Source: Ktedonospora formicarum
GTDB taxonomy: Bacteria; Chloroflexota; Ktedonobacteria; Ktedonobacterales; Ktedonobacteraceae
NCBI RefSeq assembly: GCF_016587355.1
Contig: NZ_BNJF01000001.1
Location: forward strand, 1,860,001 to 1,924,000
DNA: 64,000 nucleotides
Reading direction: 5' to 3'
Below the pieces are notes generated by a model. It made no database searches and had not been told where the DNA came from. It saw nothing but the letters and a program-made list of their open reading frames with translations. The position numbers and the translations under genes are program-made. The first letter of the stretch is position 1; every line of letters starts with the position of its first letter. Positions 38,126 to 47,559 of this stretch are shown here, piece by piece.

Positions 38126-40603
38126 CTAATGTGTTGGTGTATTGACGCCACGAGTAACCAGAAGGTCCTTAAAGGCAACCTCTGAGTCCTTCAAGTTCAC
38201 AAACATACCTAGAGAACCAGTGGTAAAGGAGCTATCTTTACCCTCCATGACCTTCTTCCCGTTGACCCAGAATGTGAACTGGCTACCATTCATAGTCACT
38301 GTGAGCTTATTTATGGCCTTCGCGTCCTGACCAATATGAAACTCATTCCCCAGATTGACGTTCTTACCAATCTGCGTCCAGAACTTGTCCTTATTACCAG
38401 AGCTATCATCATATTTCCAGAAGCGATAAGAGCCACCCTTCTTATTCAAGACCTCGAAGGTATAGAAATGCGTAACCGTTTTCTTATCTTGCTGGACCTG
38501 GGAGAAGCGGAAGATGAGGCCAAAGGTATTGACTTCAGACTCCATATCGCCCTTGATCTGGCGGGCTGAGAGCGAGTACGTGATAGGGCCAACATAAGGC
38601 GAAACCTGCAAGATAGAGATGCTACTGGAATCGGCATGGTTAGTGATATGGTAGGCTCCATCCTTGAAGGCATAAGTATCAGCGGGCGACTCCTGCCAGC
38701 CATGACTATTGTGGTCCAATGGGTCTTGAAGCAAGATATTGGTCTTGTCTGTTCCCTGCGTATTCGTGTCTGATTGCTGACTAGAAGTACTTGTTGAAGT
38801 TGTATTTGATGTGCCATCGCTGGAACGGCTATGCATATACCAGAATATACCGGCACCTACGAGCAGGATGAGCACGGTAGCCACAGCGATAGAAACGATC
38901 TTCATCCCAAGCGAAAGGCTGTGTTCATCCCTCGAAGCATTCTCATCGGCGGGAATGACAGGCAAGATGCCAGTCACATAACGACCAGGTTGCCCTGCTA
39001 CTGGCACCTTCACCACTTTTACGGGTCCTGTGAGCTTGACCGTCTCGTTGTTGCCATTGGTAAGTGTTAATGCGCCAGTTCCCTGTTGCTGGCTCAAGGA
39101 CATCAACGCGCCAGTATTCTGTTGCCCTGGGGCCACTGGAGACAGGGCACCTGTCCGACGCTTTGACTCGGAAGAGCTACCCGCGAAGGGATTCTCTGGT
39201 AAGACGACGGGGTTCAACTGCTCGGACTGAGGGGCTCGGGGCGTTGATGGCAACTGGGACGCAGCAAACTGGGTATTGTAATCTTGATATTCCTGTGTCG
39301 CGGAACCAGCAGGCGCTGCCATCATAGCTGGGCTTTGCGTTTCTTCCTGGGGATTGGCACCAACCAGGGGAAACTTCCCAGTACGCGAGAGCAGCCCCCC
39401 ACCAAGACCGGTAGGGCGAGCAGCTTCAGCAGCAGGTGCGGGCTCAACTGGGAAATTGTTTGGGGCAGCCGGAGCCACAGCTCTGGCAGTGCGTGAAAGC
39501 AATCCCTTTCCAGCTGGAGGCTGGGCCGCGCCAAGGTTCTTCGATGGTAGCGTTCCCAATGTCCCAGGCATAAACTGCGCGCGCGCGGCGATCTCCGCTT
39601 TCTCCTGCTGTGTAGCAACTACTGGTATGGCCTGCGTCTGGCGAGCAGAGCGGCGCGACGGCTCAAGCATCCCCTTGGGAATAAAGATACGGCCCGTATG
39701 AGAGGTCACGCCATTGATAAGCGGGCTAGGGCCGAGCTGGATATGCGAACTTAGCAGTGCATTACGAAACGAAATCGCGAAATCGACGGCGGTTGGATAG
39801 CGGTCAATAGGTTTCTTCGCAAGCGCCTTGAGCAACACCTGTGCGCCAGCGACGGGTAAATCCGGGCGTAATGCCTGAGGAGATGGCGGCGGCACCTGCA
39901 ACTGCTGCGCCGCGATCTGCATGGGAGTCTCCCCCTGAAAGGGGGTAGTCCCGGTCAACATCTGGAAGAGAATGATGCCCAGCGAATAGAGATCGGCACG
40001 CTCATCCACGTCGCCACCAATAACCTGCTCAGGAGCCATATAATCGGGGGTGCCAACAGGGACACCCTCACCAGTGAGGCGCACCTGAGGAGCATAGCCT
40101 TCAGCCACAATCTTCACCAGACCAAAATCAGTGAGCAGGAGACGCTCCTCTGGCGTCATCAAGATATTCGCGGGTTTGATGTCGCGGTGAATAACACCAT
40201 GTTCATGAGCATGATCGAGAGCGGCTGCCAGTTGTTCAAGATAATAGGTCGCTTTATCCAGGGGCAGTGGACCCATGCGCTCTAGCTCATCGCGAAGCGT
40301 GCCAGCGCTGGCATATGGCATCACAAGATAGGCGAGACCATCCTGCTCGCCATACTCATGTACAGGTACAATATTGGGGTGATCAAGAGAGGCAGCAGCA
40401 TCCGTCTCACGGCGAAAACGCTCTAAGAACGCCGCAAGCTGATTAGAATTCAATGGCGACATCGGCATCAGCACCTTGACGGCAACCTGGCGACGGGGCC
40501 GCGACTGTTGAGCCAGATAAACAGCCCCCATCCCTCCCTGTCCAATGAGCTTCTGGAGTGTACAGGTCCCCAGAACTCTTCCTATCAAAGCTTCTGCATT
40601 CAT
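38126..40603 (-). CDS. PknB-like Ser/Thr kinase with extracellular laminin-G-like domain
   Basis: 825 aa from ATG 40603. Kinase domain (about 8-275) intact: GQGGMGAVY, VAVKVL, HRDIKPANILM, TDFGLVK, MAPEQ. A Pro/Gln-rich linker (about 290-560), one membrane helix (IVSIAVATVLILLVGAGIFWY, about 595-615), a Ser/Thr-rich spacer and an outer domain (ILLQDPLDHNSHGW, YRFWKYDD, FTFWVNGKKVMEG, VAFKDLLVTRG) resembling DUF1080/laminin-G folds follow. It probably senses an outside ligand and phosphorylates cytoplasmic targets. Upstream TTG 40615 is possible but less likely. Same-strand paralogue of kinase 1, arising by tandem duplication. Confidence 0.92.
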   Translation of the reverse strand: MNAEALIGRVLGTCTLQKLIGQGGMGAVYLAQQSRPRRQVAVKVLMPMSPLNSNQLAAFLERFRRETDAAASLDHPNIVPVHEYGEQDGLAYLVMPYASAGTLRDELERMGPLPLDKATYYLEQLAAALDHAHEHGVIHRDIKPANILMTPEERLLLTDFGLVKIVAEGYAPQVRLTGEGVPVGTPDYMAPEQVIGGDVDERADLYSLGIILFQMLTGTTPFQGETPMQIAAQQLQVPPPSPQALRPDLPVAGAQVLLKALAKKPIDRYPTAVDFAISFRNALLSSHIQLGPSPLINGVTSHTGRIFIPKGMLEPSRRSARQTQAIPVVATQQEKAEIAARAQFMPGTLGTLPSKNLGAAQPPAGKGLLSRTARAVAPAAPNNFPVEPAPAAEAARPTGLGGGLLSRTGKFPLVGANPQEETQSPAMMAAPAGSATQEYQDYNTQFAASQLPSTPRAPQSEQLNPVVLPENPFAGSSSESKRRTGALSPVAPGQQNTGALMSLSQQQGTGALTLTNGNNETVKLTGPVKVVKVPVAGQPGRYVTGILPVIPADENASRDEHSLSLGMKIVSIAVATVLILLVGAGIFWYMHSRSSDGTSNTTSTSTSSQQSDTNTQGTDKTNILLQDPLDHNSHGWQESPADTYAFKDGAYHITNHADSSSISILQVSPYVGPITYSLSARQIKGDMESEVNTFGLIFRFSQVQQDKKTVTHFYTFEVLNKKGGSYRFWKYDDSSGNKDKFWTQIGKNVNLGNEFHIGQDAKAINKLTVTMNGSQFTFWVNGKKVMEGKDSSFTTGSLGMFVNLKDSEVAFKDLLVTRGVNTPTH

Positions 40604-40687
40604 GCGAAATTTCAACCCCTTTTCCTGACTCTAAAATTGCCTGCGCGCCTTTGCCGACCCTTAGAGATATTTGTACCTTTGTACATA

Positions 40688-40828
40688 CTCCTTATCCGAA
40701 AACCTGAGCGCGGTAGTATTACAACGAGAATCAACGTCACCACTCAGGCGACGAGCGTGTCAACGCTCAGATTTTCGTATAAGGAGTTCGCGCTAGCCAC
40801 AATATGTAGCTTCAGTTTTCGCATAAGA
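40688..40828 (+). repeat. Degenerate cloverleaf repeat upstream of kinase 2
   Basis: Main copy 40688-40787: CTCCTTATCCGAAAACCTGAGCG to CGCTCAGATTTTCGTATAAGGAG with a diverged interior. A further half-copy ends TTTTCGCATAAG at about 40827. The rest of 40616-41062 shows nothing else. Confidence 0.75.
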
Positions 40829-41062
40829 ACATAGTATTCAACTTGCATGGTTCTGACAACTTACTAGCCCTGTCGGCATGACCAAAGTAATGTTTCAATA
40901 CAGCACTCAACAGACAACAGAGTCGTTATGTTTAGACTCAATCTAGGGTGTGTCATCGCAAGCGAGTCACACATGCTTAGCGCAAGGCTGCTAGCTGATT
41001 GTCCTTCCAGAAGGATAAACGAGCAAAGAGGGCTAATTGTCGAGAATAGGGAAAAGAGGGCT

Positions 41063-41098
41063 ATATGCGAGGGAAAGACAAATCATTCCCTCGCATAT
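41063..41098 (-). terminator. Terminator after the Ski2-like helicase
   Basis: 13-bp arms ATATGCGAGGGAA and its complement, 30 bases past the helicase stop, with CTCTTTT following on the minus strand. Confidence 0.75.
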
Positions 41099-41127
41099 GA
41101 TGCAGCAAATCGGAACTCTCGCGGGAA

Positions 41128-43821
41128 TTAAATCTCACCCGCAAAGGTCTGCGAGTCGTCCAGACCACTGGCGTCACGATCCTCTTCAGCATCGAGTGGC
41201 AGGACACTATCCTCAATCTGAACGCTCATTGAAGGAACCGTACGACTCTGGATAATAATACCGCGCAGAAGCAAAGATGCTGCCTGAGAGAAGAGTGGGC
41301 GCAAGGTGGTCAGCCGCTCACGTTGCTGCTGCAATTGCGTCAGTTGAGAGACAGTATGAGATGTCGCTTTGGCATCAGAAAGAACACCATCGGTCATCAA
41401 AGGCACAATCTTTTGCCAGATATCGGCGGAGTCGAGCACCTGCCCAATCGCAGCCTGCATCTGTTGAATCAAGTCTATAGTCTGGTTAAGCAACATCAGA
41501 ATATCGCCCTCAGCCAGATCAATACGCCGTAGAATCGCGTTCAACGACATACCTCGCGACCAGGCGAGCGCCAAACCGTGGAACTCAGGCATAATCCCTG
41601 GCGAGTAGTTGATCGCGGCTCGCTCCTCGATACCATGCACATTTTGCAGCACCTGGTAGAGGTCGCGGCGAGCGCGTGAGAGGCGTGAATGTACCACATC
41701 TCGATTGTGCAAGCGCTTATCGTTGCTATACGTAAACCAGCTACAGATCTCGGCAACCTCATTGGCGGACATACCATCAAAGAGCCCGCGCATAATCATC
41801 TCGACCAGCATAATGCCAGCGGGGTGAAAGATGTTACGCAGCAGACGACCTCTGAGCGATAGCTCGTCATTCTGCCCAATGTAGCCAAGCGCGCGCAAGG
41901 CGAAGATCGTGCCATCTAGTTCGGCGGCTCCCGCGCGACTGAGCGGATATGAGCCGATACGCTGGCGGCGCTTCTCCAAGGCTTGTAAAGCGCTGTCAGA
42001 CGCAGCACCCTTCTTCTTATTGCCGGATTTGCGCGCCTTCTGGTATCGCTTCTCCAGGCGCTGGAACTCATTGATCTCCCAGATCAGATAGCGCTGATAC
42101 TCACGTAGACTAGAAGCGCAGATTCGACGTAAATGCTGGACATCGCCCGGTCGCCAGAGATTGAGCACCGAATTATAGCGAATGACAAACGAACTCGTCA
42201 CGGGCAACATCTCGCCCGTGATACGCTGAAAGGCATCCTCAAAGGGCTCCCACGGCGAATAAGGAATCACCGCCGCCCCTTGCGTATCCATACCACGTCG
42301 ACCAGCGCGCCCCGTAAGCTGGCTATATTCATTGGGCGTCAGCAAGCGCATTTCCTGACCATCGAATTTGCTGAGGCTTCCGACCACCACAGTACGCGCA
42401 GGCATGTTGATACCAAGAGCCAGGGTATCGGTCGAGAAGACAGCCCGCAAGCGCCCCTGGGCAAAGAGTGTCTCTACAAGCACCTTCAAACCGGGCAGGA
42501 GTCCGGCATGGTGAAAGGCAATACCACGCGGAAGCAGGCTTGTCAGACCCAGAACCTGCTGTAAATTGCGATCCTCAGGCGGAAGGCGCTCAAGCCAGAT
42601 TCCCACCTCCTCACGGATAAAGGCTTCCTCTTCGGGGCTCGTAAAATTATGCAGCGCGGCGCTCATCGCCGCCTCCTCTACGACGCGGCGACCGGGCAGG
42701 AAGTAGAGACATGGTAGCATATCGGCATCGCGCAAGGCGGTCAGCGTTTCACCTGGCTCAGGCGCTTGATATTGTTTAGGACGACGACGTGGGGCTCGCT
42801 CTTCCTGTTCATCAGTAGTCCCGTTTTCATGCGCGCCTTCATTCTCATTCGCGCGGGCTACACGCGCGGAGGGAGGCGTTTCGGAGCGTTGTGCACGCGA
42901 GGTAGACGACTTACTACCACGGCGCTCGGCCCGGCGGCGCTGCTCACGATTGAGTGTTCGCCCCTTGCGGCGATTCTCTAGCTTCTCCCAATACTCCTCA
43001 GTCACAGTCTCCTCATCGACGTCATCATCCTCCTCATCATCGGAGACATAGACACGGCGGCGACCAAGCATCTGAGCGATCTTGGCTTCGCCACCAACGC
43101 GAGGAAAGTGATCTACACGCTTGCCGTCAGCATCCATCACAAGATGAATTTTACCATCGTAGAAGTAGTAATGTTCAAGCGGCACTGCCCGTTGATCATG
43201 GAACACCAGGGAGATCGGACGATGCACGCGACTGATCCAACTCGCCAGGTCTTCGGCATTGCTTACAGTCGCGGAGAGGCCTACCAGTTGCACATGACTG
43301 GGTGAGCAGATGATAGCCTCCTCCCACACGGGGCCTCGGTCAATATCGCTCAAATAGTGAAGTTCATCGAAGACCACAAAGCCAACATCGCGCAATTCGC
43401 TGGCATCGAGACGTTCACCATTGGCAAAGCGCTCGCCGCCGTCTTCAAGCAGCATATTGCGATAGACCTCAGTGGTCATTACCACAATGGAGGCGCGACT
43501 ATGCTCAACAATATCACCTGTCACCAGACCCACGTTGTCGTATCCATACAATTCGCGCAGGTCACGATACTTCTGATTGGAGAGCGCCTTTAGGGGAGTC
43601 GTATAGATGACGCGTTTCCCGCGCCTCTGAGCCTGCCAGACTGCGAACTCTGCCACAAGTGTCTTTCCAGTCCCAGTCGGCGCGGCAACCATGACAGAGC
43701 GCCCATCAGCGAGGTGAGCCATAGCCTCTAGCTGAAAATCATCAATAGGAAAGGGGTAGCGAGCTGCAAAGTCTTGAATTGCGGCCTGATTTAAGCGTCC
43801 GGTCTCCACGTATTCTTCCAT
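41128..43821 (-). CDS. Ski2/Mtr4-like SF2 RNA helicase
   Basis: 897 aa. Q-like motif FPIDDFQLEAM, Walker A VAAPTGTGKTLVAEFA, motif II FDELHYLSD, motif III GLSATVSN, motif VI YSQLTGRAGRRGMD. A basic/acidic low-complexity insert (about 265-350) separates the domains; the C-terminal half carries the DSHCT-type helical domain (YSPGIMPEFHGLALAWSRG, ILMLLNQTIDLIQQMQ). Bacterial relatives act in RNA turnover; the exact substrate is not known. It stands alone, with its own terminator; threonine dehydratase lies upstream on the same strand. Confidence 0.9.
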   Translation of the reverse strand: MEEYVETGRLNQAAIQDFAARYPFPIDDFQLEAMAHLADGRSVMVAAPTGTGKTLVAEFAVWQAQRRGKRVIYTTPLKALSNQKYRDLRELYGYDNVGLVTGDIVEHSRASIVVMTTEVYRNMLLEDGGERFANGERLDASELRDVGFVVFDELHYLSDIDRGPVWEEAIICSPSHVQLVGLSATVSNAEDLASWISRVHRPISLVFHDQRAVPLEHYYFYDGKIHLVMDADGKRVDHFPRVGGEAKIAQMLGRRRVYVSDDEEDDDVDEETVTEEYWEKLENRRKGRTLNREQRRRAERRGSKSSTSRAQRSETPPSARVARANENEGAHENGTTDEQEERAPRRRPKQYQAPEPGETLTALRDADMLPCLYFLPGRRVVEEAAMSAALHNFTSPEEEAFIREEVGIWLERLPPEDRNLQQVLGLTSLLPRGIAFHHAGLLPGLKVLVETLFAQGRLRAVFSTDTLALGINMPARTVVVGSLSKFDGQEMRLLTPNEYSQLTGRAGRRGMDTQGAAVIPYSPWEPFEDAFQRITGEMLPVTSSFVIRYNSVLNLWRPGDVQHLRRICASSLREYQRYLIWEINEFQRLEKRYQKARKSGNKKKGAASDSALQALEKRRQRIGSYPLSRAGAAELDGTIFALRALGYIGQNDELSLRGRLLRNIFHPAGIMLVEMIMRGLFDGMSANEVAEICSWFTYSNDKRLHNRDVVHSRLSRARRDLYQVLQNVHGIEERAAINYSPGIMPEFHGLALAWSRGMSLNAILRRIDLAEGDILMLLNQTIDLIQQMQAAIGQVLDSADIWQKIVPLMTDGVLSDAKATSHTVSQLTQLQQQRERLTTLRPLFSQAASLLLRGIIIQSRTVPSMSVQIEDSVLPLDAEEDRDASGLDDSQTFAGEI

Positions 43822-43952
43822 TATCAGTATTTCTTTAGAATTGGTAAGCGTTCTGCTTACTCATTATACCCTGAGATCTCTTCTCCTGGTCGCGTTCATT
43901 GTAACATGCACCGATAGCTCAAACAAGCACGACGATTGAACACACAATCTGA

Positions 43953-43987
43953 GCATAGCATCCTTCTTTAGGAGAAGGATACTATGC
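43953..43987 (-). terminator. Hairpin after threonine dehydratase
   Basis: GCATAG.ATCCTTCT - TTAGG - AGAAGGAT.CTATGC with one internal mismatch. It lies 29 bases past the restored gene end; no long T run, so moderate support. Confidence 0.5.
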
Positions 43988-44015
43988 CCATTTTCTTCAC
44001 CAGACACTTTCGGAA

Positions 44016-44993
44016 TCAATCAACTTCCGAGAGCGCATACTTCAAATGCTCAAGCGAAGTGTTACCACCAGAACAAACCAACCCAACTTTCAAGTTAGAG
44101 AGTTCAGAGCGCATGCGATAAGCTGCGGCAAGCGGAGCCGCGCCAGAAGCTTCAGCAAGCGTATGAGCACACTCAATCATATGTACCATTGCCCGGCGAA
44201 TTTCCGCATCGGAGACCAGGACAAAATCATCCAGGCGCTCCCAAAGGATCTGCTAGGGAAGGGAAAATGGCTCTCCTGTCGCTAGTCCCTCGGCGAAAGT
44301 TCGATTGGGCGCGCTAACCAGGCGACGCTGTTGCCAGCTCTCATACGCGGCTGGCGAAGCTTCCGATTGCACACCTATGACTCGCACATGGGGGCTAACA
44401 ACATCCGCGACGATGCAGGCACCCGCCGCCCCGGAACCACCACCAATCGGCACAAAGAGCACATTGAGTCCCGGCTCATCCTCAAATATCTCAAGCGTTC
44501 CAGTCGCCACGCCTGCGATCAAGTGCGGCTCATCGCCAGAGTGGATATAGCGATAGCCGTTCTCATGTGCCAGCGCCTCACAATGTGCTCTGGCCTCATC
44601 GAAACGCTCCCCATGAAAGATGACCTCGGCCCCCATACCACGCATCGCCGCGACTTTGCCAGGGTTGGCATTCTCGGGAACCACAATACGGGCACGCACC
44701 CCAAAGAGACGGGCGGCATACGCGACCGATTGACCATGATTGCCAGTCGAGGCCGCGATCACCCCACGTTTTTTCTCAGAGGCGCTCAATTGCGAGACAA
44801 GGTTGATACCGCCGCGCACCTTAAACGCCCCTACAGGCTGATAGTTCTCATGCTTCACATATACTTCCGTATCCAATAAAGCATTTAGGGCAGGATACGA
44901 ATATAGAGGCGTACGAGATAGGTAAGGTTGAATGCGCTTCCGTGCCTCCAGCACATCTTGGAAATCGGGTATCTGCAACATAGATGGTTTCAA
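44016..44993 (-). CDS. Threonine dehydratase (PLP, fold type II) with in-frame TAG
   Basis: Converts threonine (or serine) to 2-oxobutyrate and ammonia; first step of isoleucine synthesis or catabolic. Seen: PLP lysine motif VGAFKVRGGINL, AASTGNHGQSVAYAA and the phosphate loop VPIGGGSGAAGAC. An in-frame TAG at 44253-44255 stops the frame after ATGEPFSLP at 246 aa. The same frame then continues ILWERLDDFVLVSDAEI, HTLAEASGAAPLAAA and VCSGGNTSLEHL to a TGA at 44016-44018, exactly the C terminus expected. Full length would be about 325 codons, normal for the short form without an ACT domain. This is a substitution-type lesion, unlike the indels elsewhere. A readthrough product or inactive gene are both possible. 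Confidence 0.87.
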
Positions 44994-45310
44994 GCCTTTC
45001 TCTCATAGCGAACAAGCCCACAGATCCTCCAGATTCGTGAAAAATGTGAGATATCATTCTTTCCCTACTCTAAACGAGTATATGGGCATAAAACATGGCT
45101 GTCAAGCGTAGGCGAAGCCAAATAGAGATGCCATAACCAACAATAACATGTGATGATACGTATTAAAACAAGAGAAGCTATACTTTATTAGCCTGGAACA
45201 GAGCAAGCATATGCTCCTTTAATAAATAACCTGAGAACAGCGGCGCTCAACATCCTCGGGTCATTTTTAAAACAGCGTATGTTACTTCCAGCGAAGAAAA
45301 GGTGAATAGC

Positions 45311-45451
45311 ATGAAACAGCCAGAGAATAAGGGGCCAGTAGGCAAAACGTTAGCCCTGGCATACGGAGCAGTTGCGGCTTTGACTACCATCTCTATTATC
45401 ATTCCAATCTGGATGGAGAAAATGGAGCAGCGCAGCCGCAGGAGAAGGTAA
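45311..45451 (+). CDS. 46-aa single-pass membrane protein
   Basis: ATG 45311 with AAAGGTGA before it. The product has a polar start (MKQPENKGPVGK), one membrane helix (ALAYGAVAALTTISIIIPIW) and a basic end (RSRRRR), so the C terminus is probably cytoplasmic. Not recognised. It ends 29 bases before the glyS promoter. The other part of 44994-45310 shows no gene. Confidence 0.5.
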   Translation: MKQPENKGPVGKTLALAYGAVAALTTISIIIPIWMEKMEQRSRRRR

Positions 45452-45479
45452 TGTGCCTGAGTTAAAAGTAGGGTTGGGA

Positions 45480-45508
45480 TTGCTTACTGGACGCGAGGTA
45501 GGTATACT
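45480..45508 (+). promoter_or_regulatory. glyS promoter
   Basis: TTGCTT (45480-45485), 17-base spacer, TATACT (45503-45508), just upstream of the T-box leader. Confidence 0.75.
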
Positions 45509-45514
45509 ATAGGA

Positions 45515-45770
45515 GCAACGAAAAGAATAGATGCCAGCGTTGAGAAAGAAGAGTAACCTGCGCGAGGTGCCAGCGAGCCGACAGAGGGTGCGAGGTCGGT
45601 AATCTACGGCGGGTGAAGGGCGCTTTGGAGCTGGCCTAAGAGAATGAGTGGCTTCACAAATGAAGTGAAGAAGCAGGGTGGAACCGCGCATGTCGCCAGA
45701 AGATGTAGAGGCCCCGGCCTACGCTGGCACATTCGTCCCTGGGCGGATTATGACGCCTGGGGCTTTTTAT
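45515..45770 (+). promoter_or_regulatory. T-box leader, glycine-specific, with terminator
   Basis: Stem I apical sequences (AGGTGCCAGCGAGCC, GTGCGAGGTCGGTA) precede the specifier context GTGAAG-GGC-GCTTTGGAGC with GGC (Gly) at 45619-45621. The T-box AGGGTGGAACCGCG is at 45675-45688; TGGA there pairs with UCCA, fitting tRNA-Gly with discriminator U. The terminator GCCCCGGC / GCCTGGGGC with TTTTT ends at 45768. Confidence 0.93.
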
Positions 45771-45789
45771 TGTGGAGGAATAACCACTC

Positions 45790-47160
45790 ATGACACAAAC
45801 AGAAGAAAAGCTGGATGAAATTCAGGGCACTCCCCTGGTCCCCATAGACAAGGTCGTCTCCCTCTCCAAGCGGCGTGGTTTTGTCTATCCTAACTCAGAG
45901 ATCTATGGCGGTATCGCGGGCTTCTATGACTTTGGGCCTCTCGGCGTCGAGCTGCGCAACAACATCCGCCGCTTCTGGTGGTGGTCGATGGTGCAGATGC
46001 ACGATAATGTCGTGGGCATTGAGGGCGCAACCATTACCCATCCACGCGTCTGGGAAGCAAGCGGACACGTCGAGAACTTTGTGGATAAGCTGGTAGACTG
46101 CAAAAAGTGCAAACGCCGCTTCCGCATTGATCACCTGCCACCAGAGAACGTCGAGCAGAACAAATGTCCCGTCTGCGGTGGCGAACTAACAGAACCGCGT
46201 CAGTTCAACTTGCTCATGGAAACATACCTGGGCGTGGTTGAAGGCGACCGTATGAAAACCTACCTGCGCGGTGAAGCCTGCCAGAACATCTATCTTGACT
46301 ATGATAACGTAGTCAAGTCCTCACGCGTGGCGGTCCCCTTCGGCATCTGTCAGATTGGTAAGGCTTATCGCAATGAGGTCACACCGGGCAACTTCCTCTT
46401 CCGCCAGCGTGAGTTTGAGCAGTGGGATCTGCAATTCTTTGTGCATCCTAGCGAGATGGACAAGTGGTTCGATTACTGGAAAGAATACCGCTTCAACTGG
46501 TACCAAACCATTATCAACCACAAAGATCGGCTGCGCTTCCATGAACATGGTAAAGACGAACTGGCCCATTACGCGAAGAAGGCCTATGACATTGAGTATC
46601 GCACCATCCTCGGCTGGCAGGAATGGGAGGGCATTCACTGGCGGCAAGACTGGGACCTCTCACGACATAGCCAGTATAGCGGTCAGGATTTGAGCTACAC
46701 CGATCCCAACACCAAGGAGCGCTATATTCCCTGGATCGTCGAGACATCAGGTGGCGTGGACCGTACCTTCCTCAATCTATTGCTAGATGCCTATGAAGAG
46801 CAGCCAGACCCAATGGGCAAGGGCAATGACCGCACAGTCCTGCACCTGCATCCCTGGCTAGCCCCCATCAAGTGCGCGGTGCTCCCCTTGCAGAAGAACA
46901 AGGAAGAACTGGTCAACACAGCCAAGGATATTCATAAGACCTTGCAGCGCTTTATGGTCTGCCAGTACGATGATGTCGCCAATATCGGGCGCCGCTATCG
47001 CCGCCAGGATGAGATTGGAACACCATTCTGCGTAACTGTTGACTTCCAAAGTGTTGAGGATCAGACCGTCACGCTCCGCGAACGTGATAGCATGGAGCAG
47101 ATTCGCCTGCCTATCGCTGAACTCCCTATGTACCTGCTAGACCGCGTCACCTGGAAATAG
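45790..47160 (+). CDS. glyS: Glycyl-tRNA synthetase (class II, alpha2 type)
   Basis: 456 aa, single-chain dimeric GlyRS as in Thermus and Gram-positives rather than the alpha2beta2 enzyme. Seen: SLSKRRGFVYPNSEIYGG, IGKAYRNEVTPGNFLFRQREFEQWD (class II motif 2), VETSGGVDRTFLNLLLDAY (motif 3) and a C-terminal anticodon-binding domain. A four-cysteine insert (CKKC ... CPVC, about 100-130) probably binds zinc. GTGGAGGAATAAC precedes the ATG. Controlled by the Gly T-box directly upstream and ended by the hairpin at 47187. Confidence 0.96.
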   Translation: MTQTEEKLDEIQGTPLVPIDKVVSLSKRRGFVYPNSEIYGGIAGFYDFGPLGVELRNNIRRFWWWSMVQMHDNVVGIEGATITHPRVWEASGHVENFVDKLVDCKKCKRRFRIDHLPPENVEQNKCPVCGGELTEPRQFNLLMETYLGVVEGDRMKTYLRGEACQNIYLDYDNVVKSSRVAVPFGICQIGKAYRNEVTPGNFLFRQREFEQWDLQFFVHPSEMDKWFDYWKEYRFNWYQTIINHKDRLRFHEHGKDELAHYAKKAYDIEYRTILGWQEWEGIHWRQDWDLSRHSQYSGQDLSYTDPNTKERYIPWIVETSGGVDRTFLNLLLDAYEEQPDPMGKGNDRTVLHLHPWLAPIKCAVLPLQKNKEELVNTAKDIHKTLQRFMVCQYDDVANIGRRYRRQDEIGTPFCVTVDFQSVEDQTVTLRERDSMEQIRLPIAELPMYLLDRVTWK

Positions 47161-47186
47161 GGACGCTTTGCAAATAGGAGTAAGAT

Positions 47187-47228
47187 GCCCCTGAGAGGTG
47201 TATGCTATACCTCTCAGGGGCGTATCTT
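47187..47228 (+). terminator. glyS terminator
   Basis: GCCCCTGAGAGGT ... ACCTCTCAGGGGC followed by GTATCTTTT, 27 bases after glyS. Confidence 0.88.
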
Positions 47229-47267
47229 TTGTCGAGCTTACTTCGTTCCTATAATTAGCAATAAGGT

Positions 47268-47351
47268 CTTATACGAAAACCAACCCTCATGCGAGGGCAC
47301 GGCGCCGCTGGTCGCGGCTAGCGCTTCGCGCTCAGGTTCCCGGATAAGGAG
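47268..47351 (+). repeat. Cloverleaf palindromic repeat
   Basis: CTTATACGAAAACC ... GGTTCCCGGATAAGGAG with hairpins CCCTCATGCGAGGG, GCCGCTGGTCGCGGC and AGCGC-TTC-GCGCT. The closing stem has decayed slightly (GGTTCCC). Confidence 0.85.
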
Positions 47352-47427
47352 TAAAAGACAGAGCACCATACAGGCTAAAGCTCTGCGCCTGCATAGAAGG
47401 CTCAAGCCCTCTGAGCCCTGCTGTAGC

Positions 47428-47492
47428 TCGCGATAGTAGAGGGATGCTGGCTGGCGGTCGGCAAGCTAGACAGCATCCCTCTACTATCGCGA
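47428..47492. repeat. 22-bp perfect inverted repeat, 21-base loop
   Basis: Arms 47428-47449 and 47471-47492 (TCGCGATAGTAGAGGGATGCTG and complement). It precedes the endonuclease/phosphatase-fold gene and is not part of the cloverleaf family. Unusual for a terminator because glyS already has one. Confidence 0.7.
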
Positions 47493-47559
47493 AGCGCTTT
47501 AGTGCTGAGAAGTCCATAACTTGAAAATCACCCATATAGACAAAAAGGATAGATATACT

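Noticed and set aside
45350..45691. 113-codon minus-strand frame upstream of glyS
   Set aside because: Covers the small membrane gene and the Gly T-box leader on the opposite strand; no ribosome site or recognisable product.
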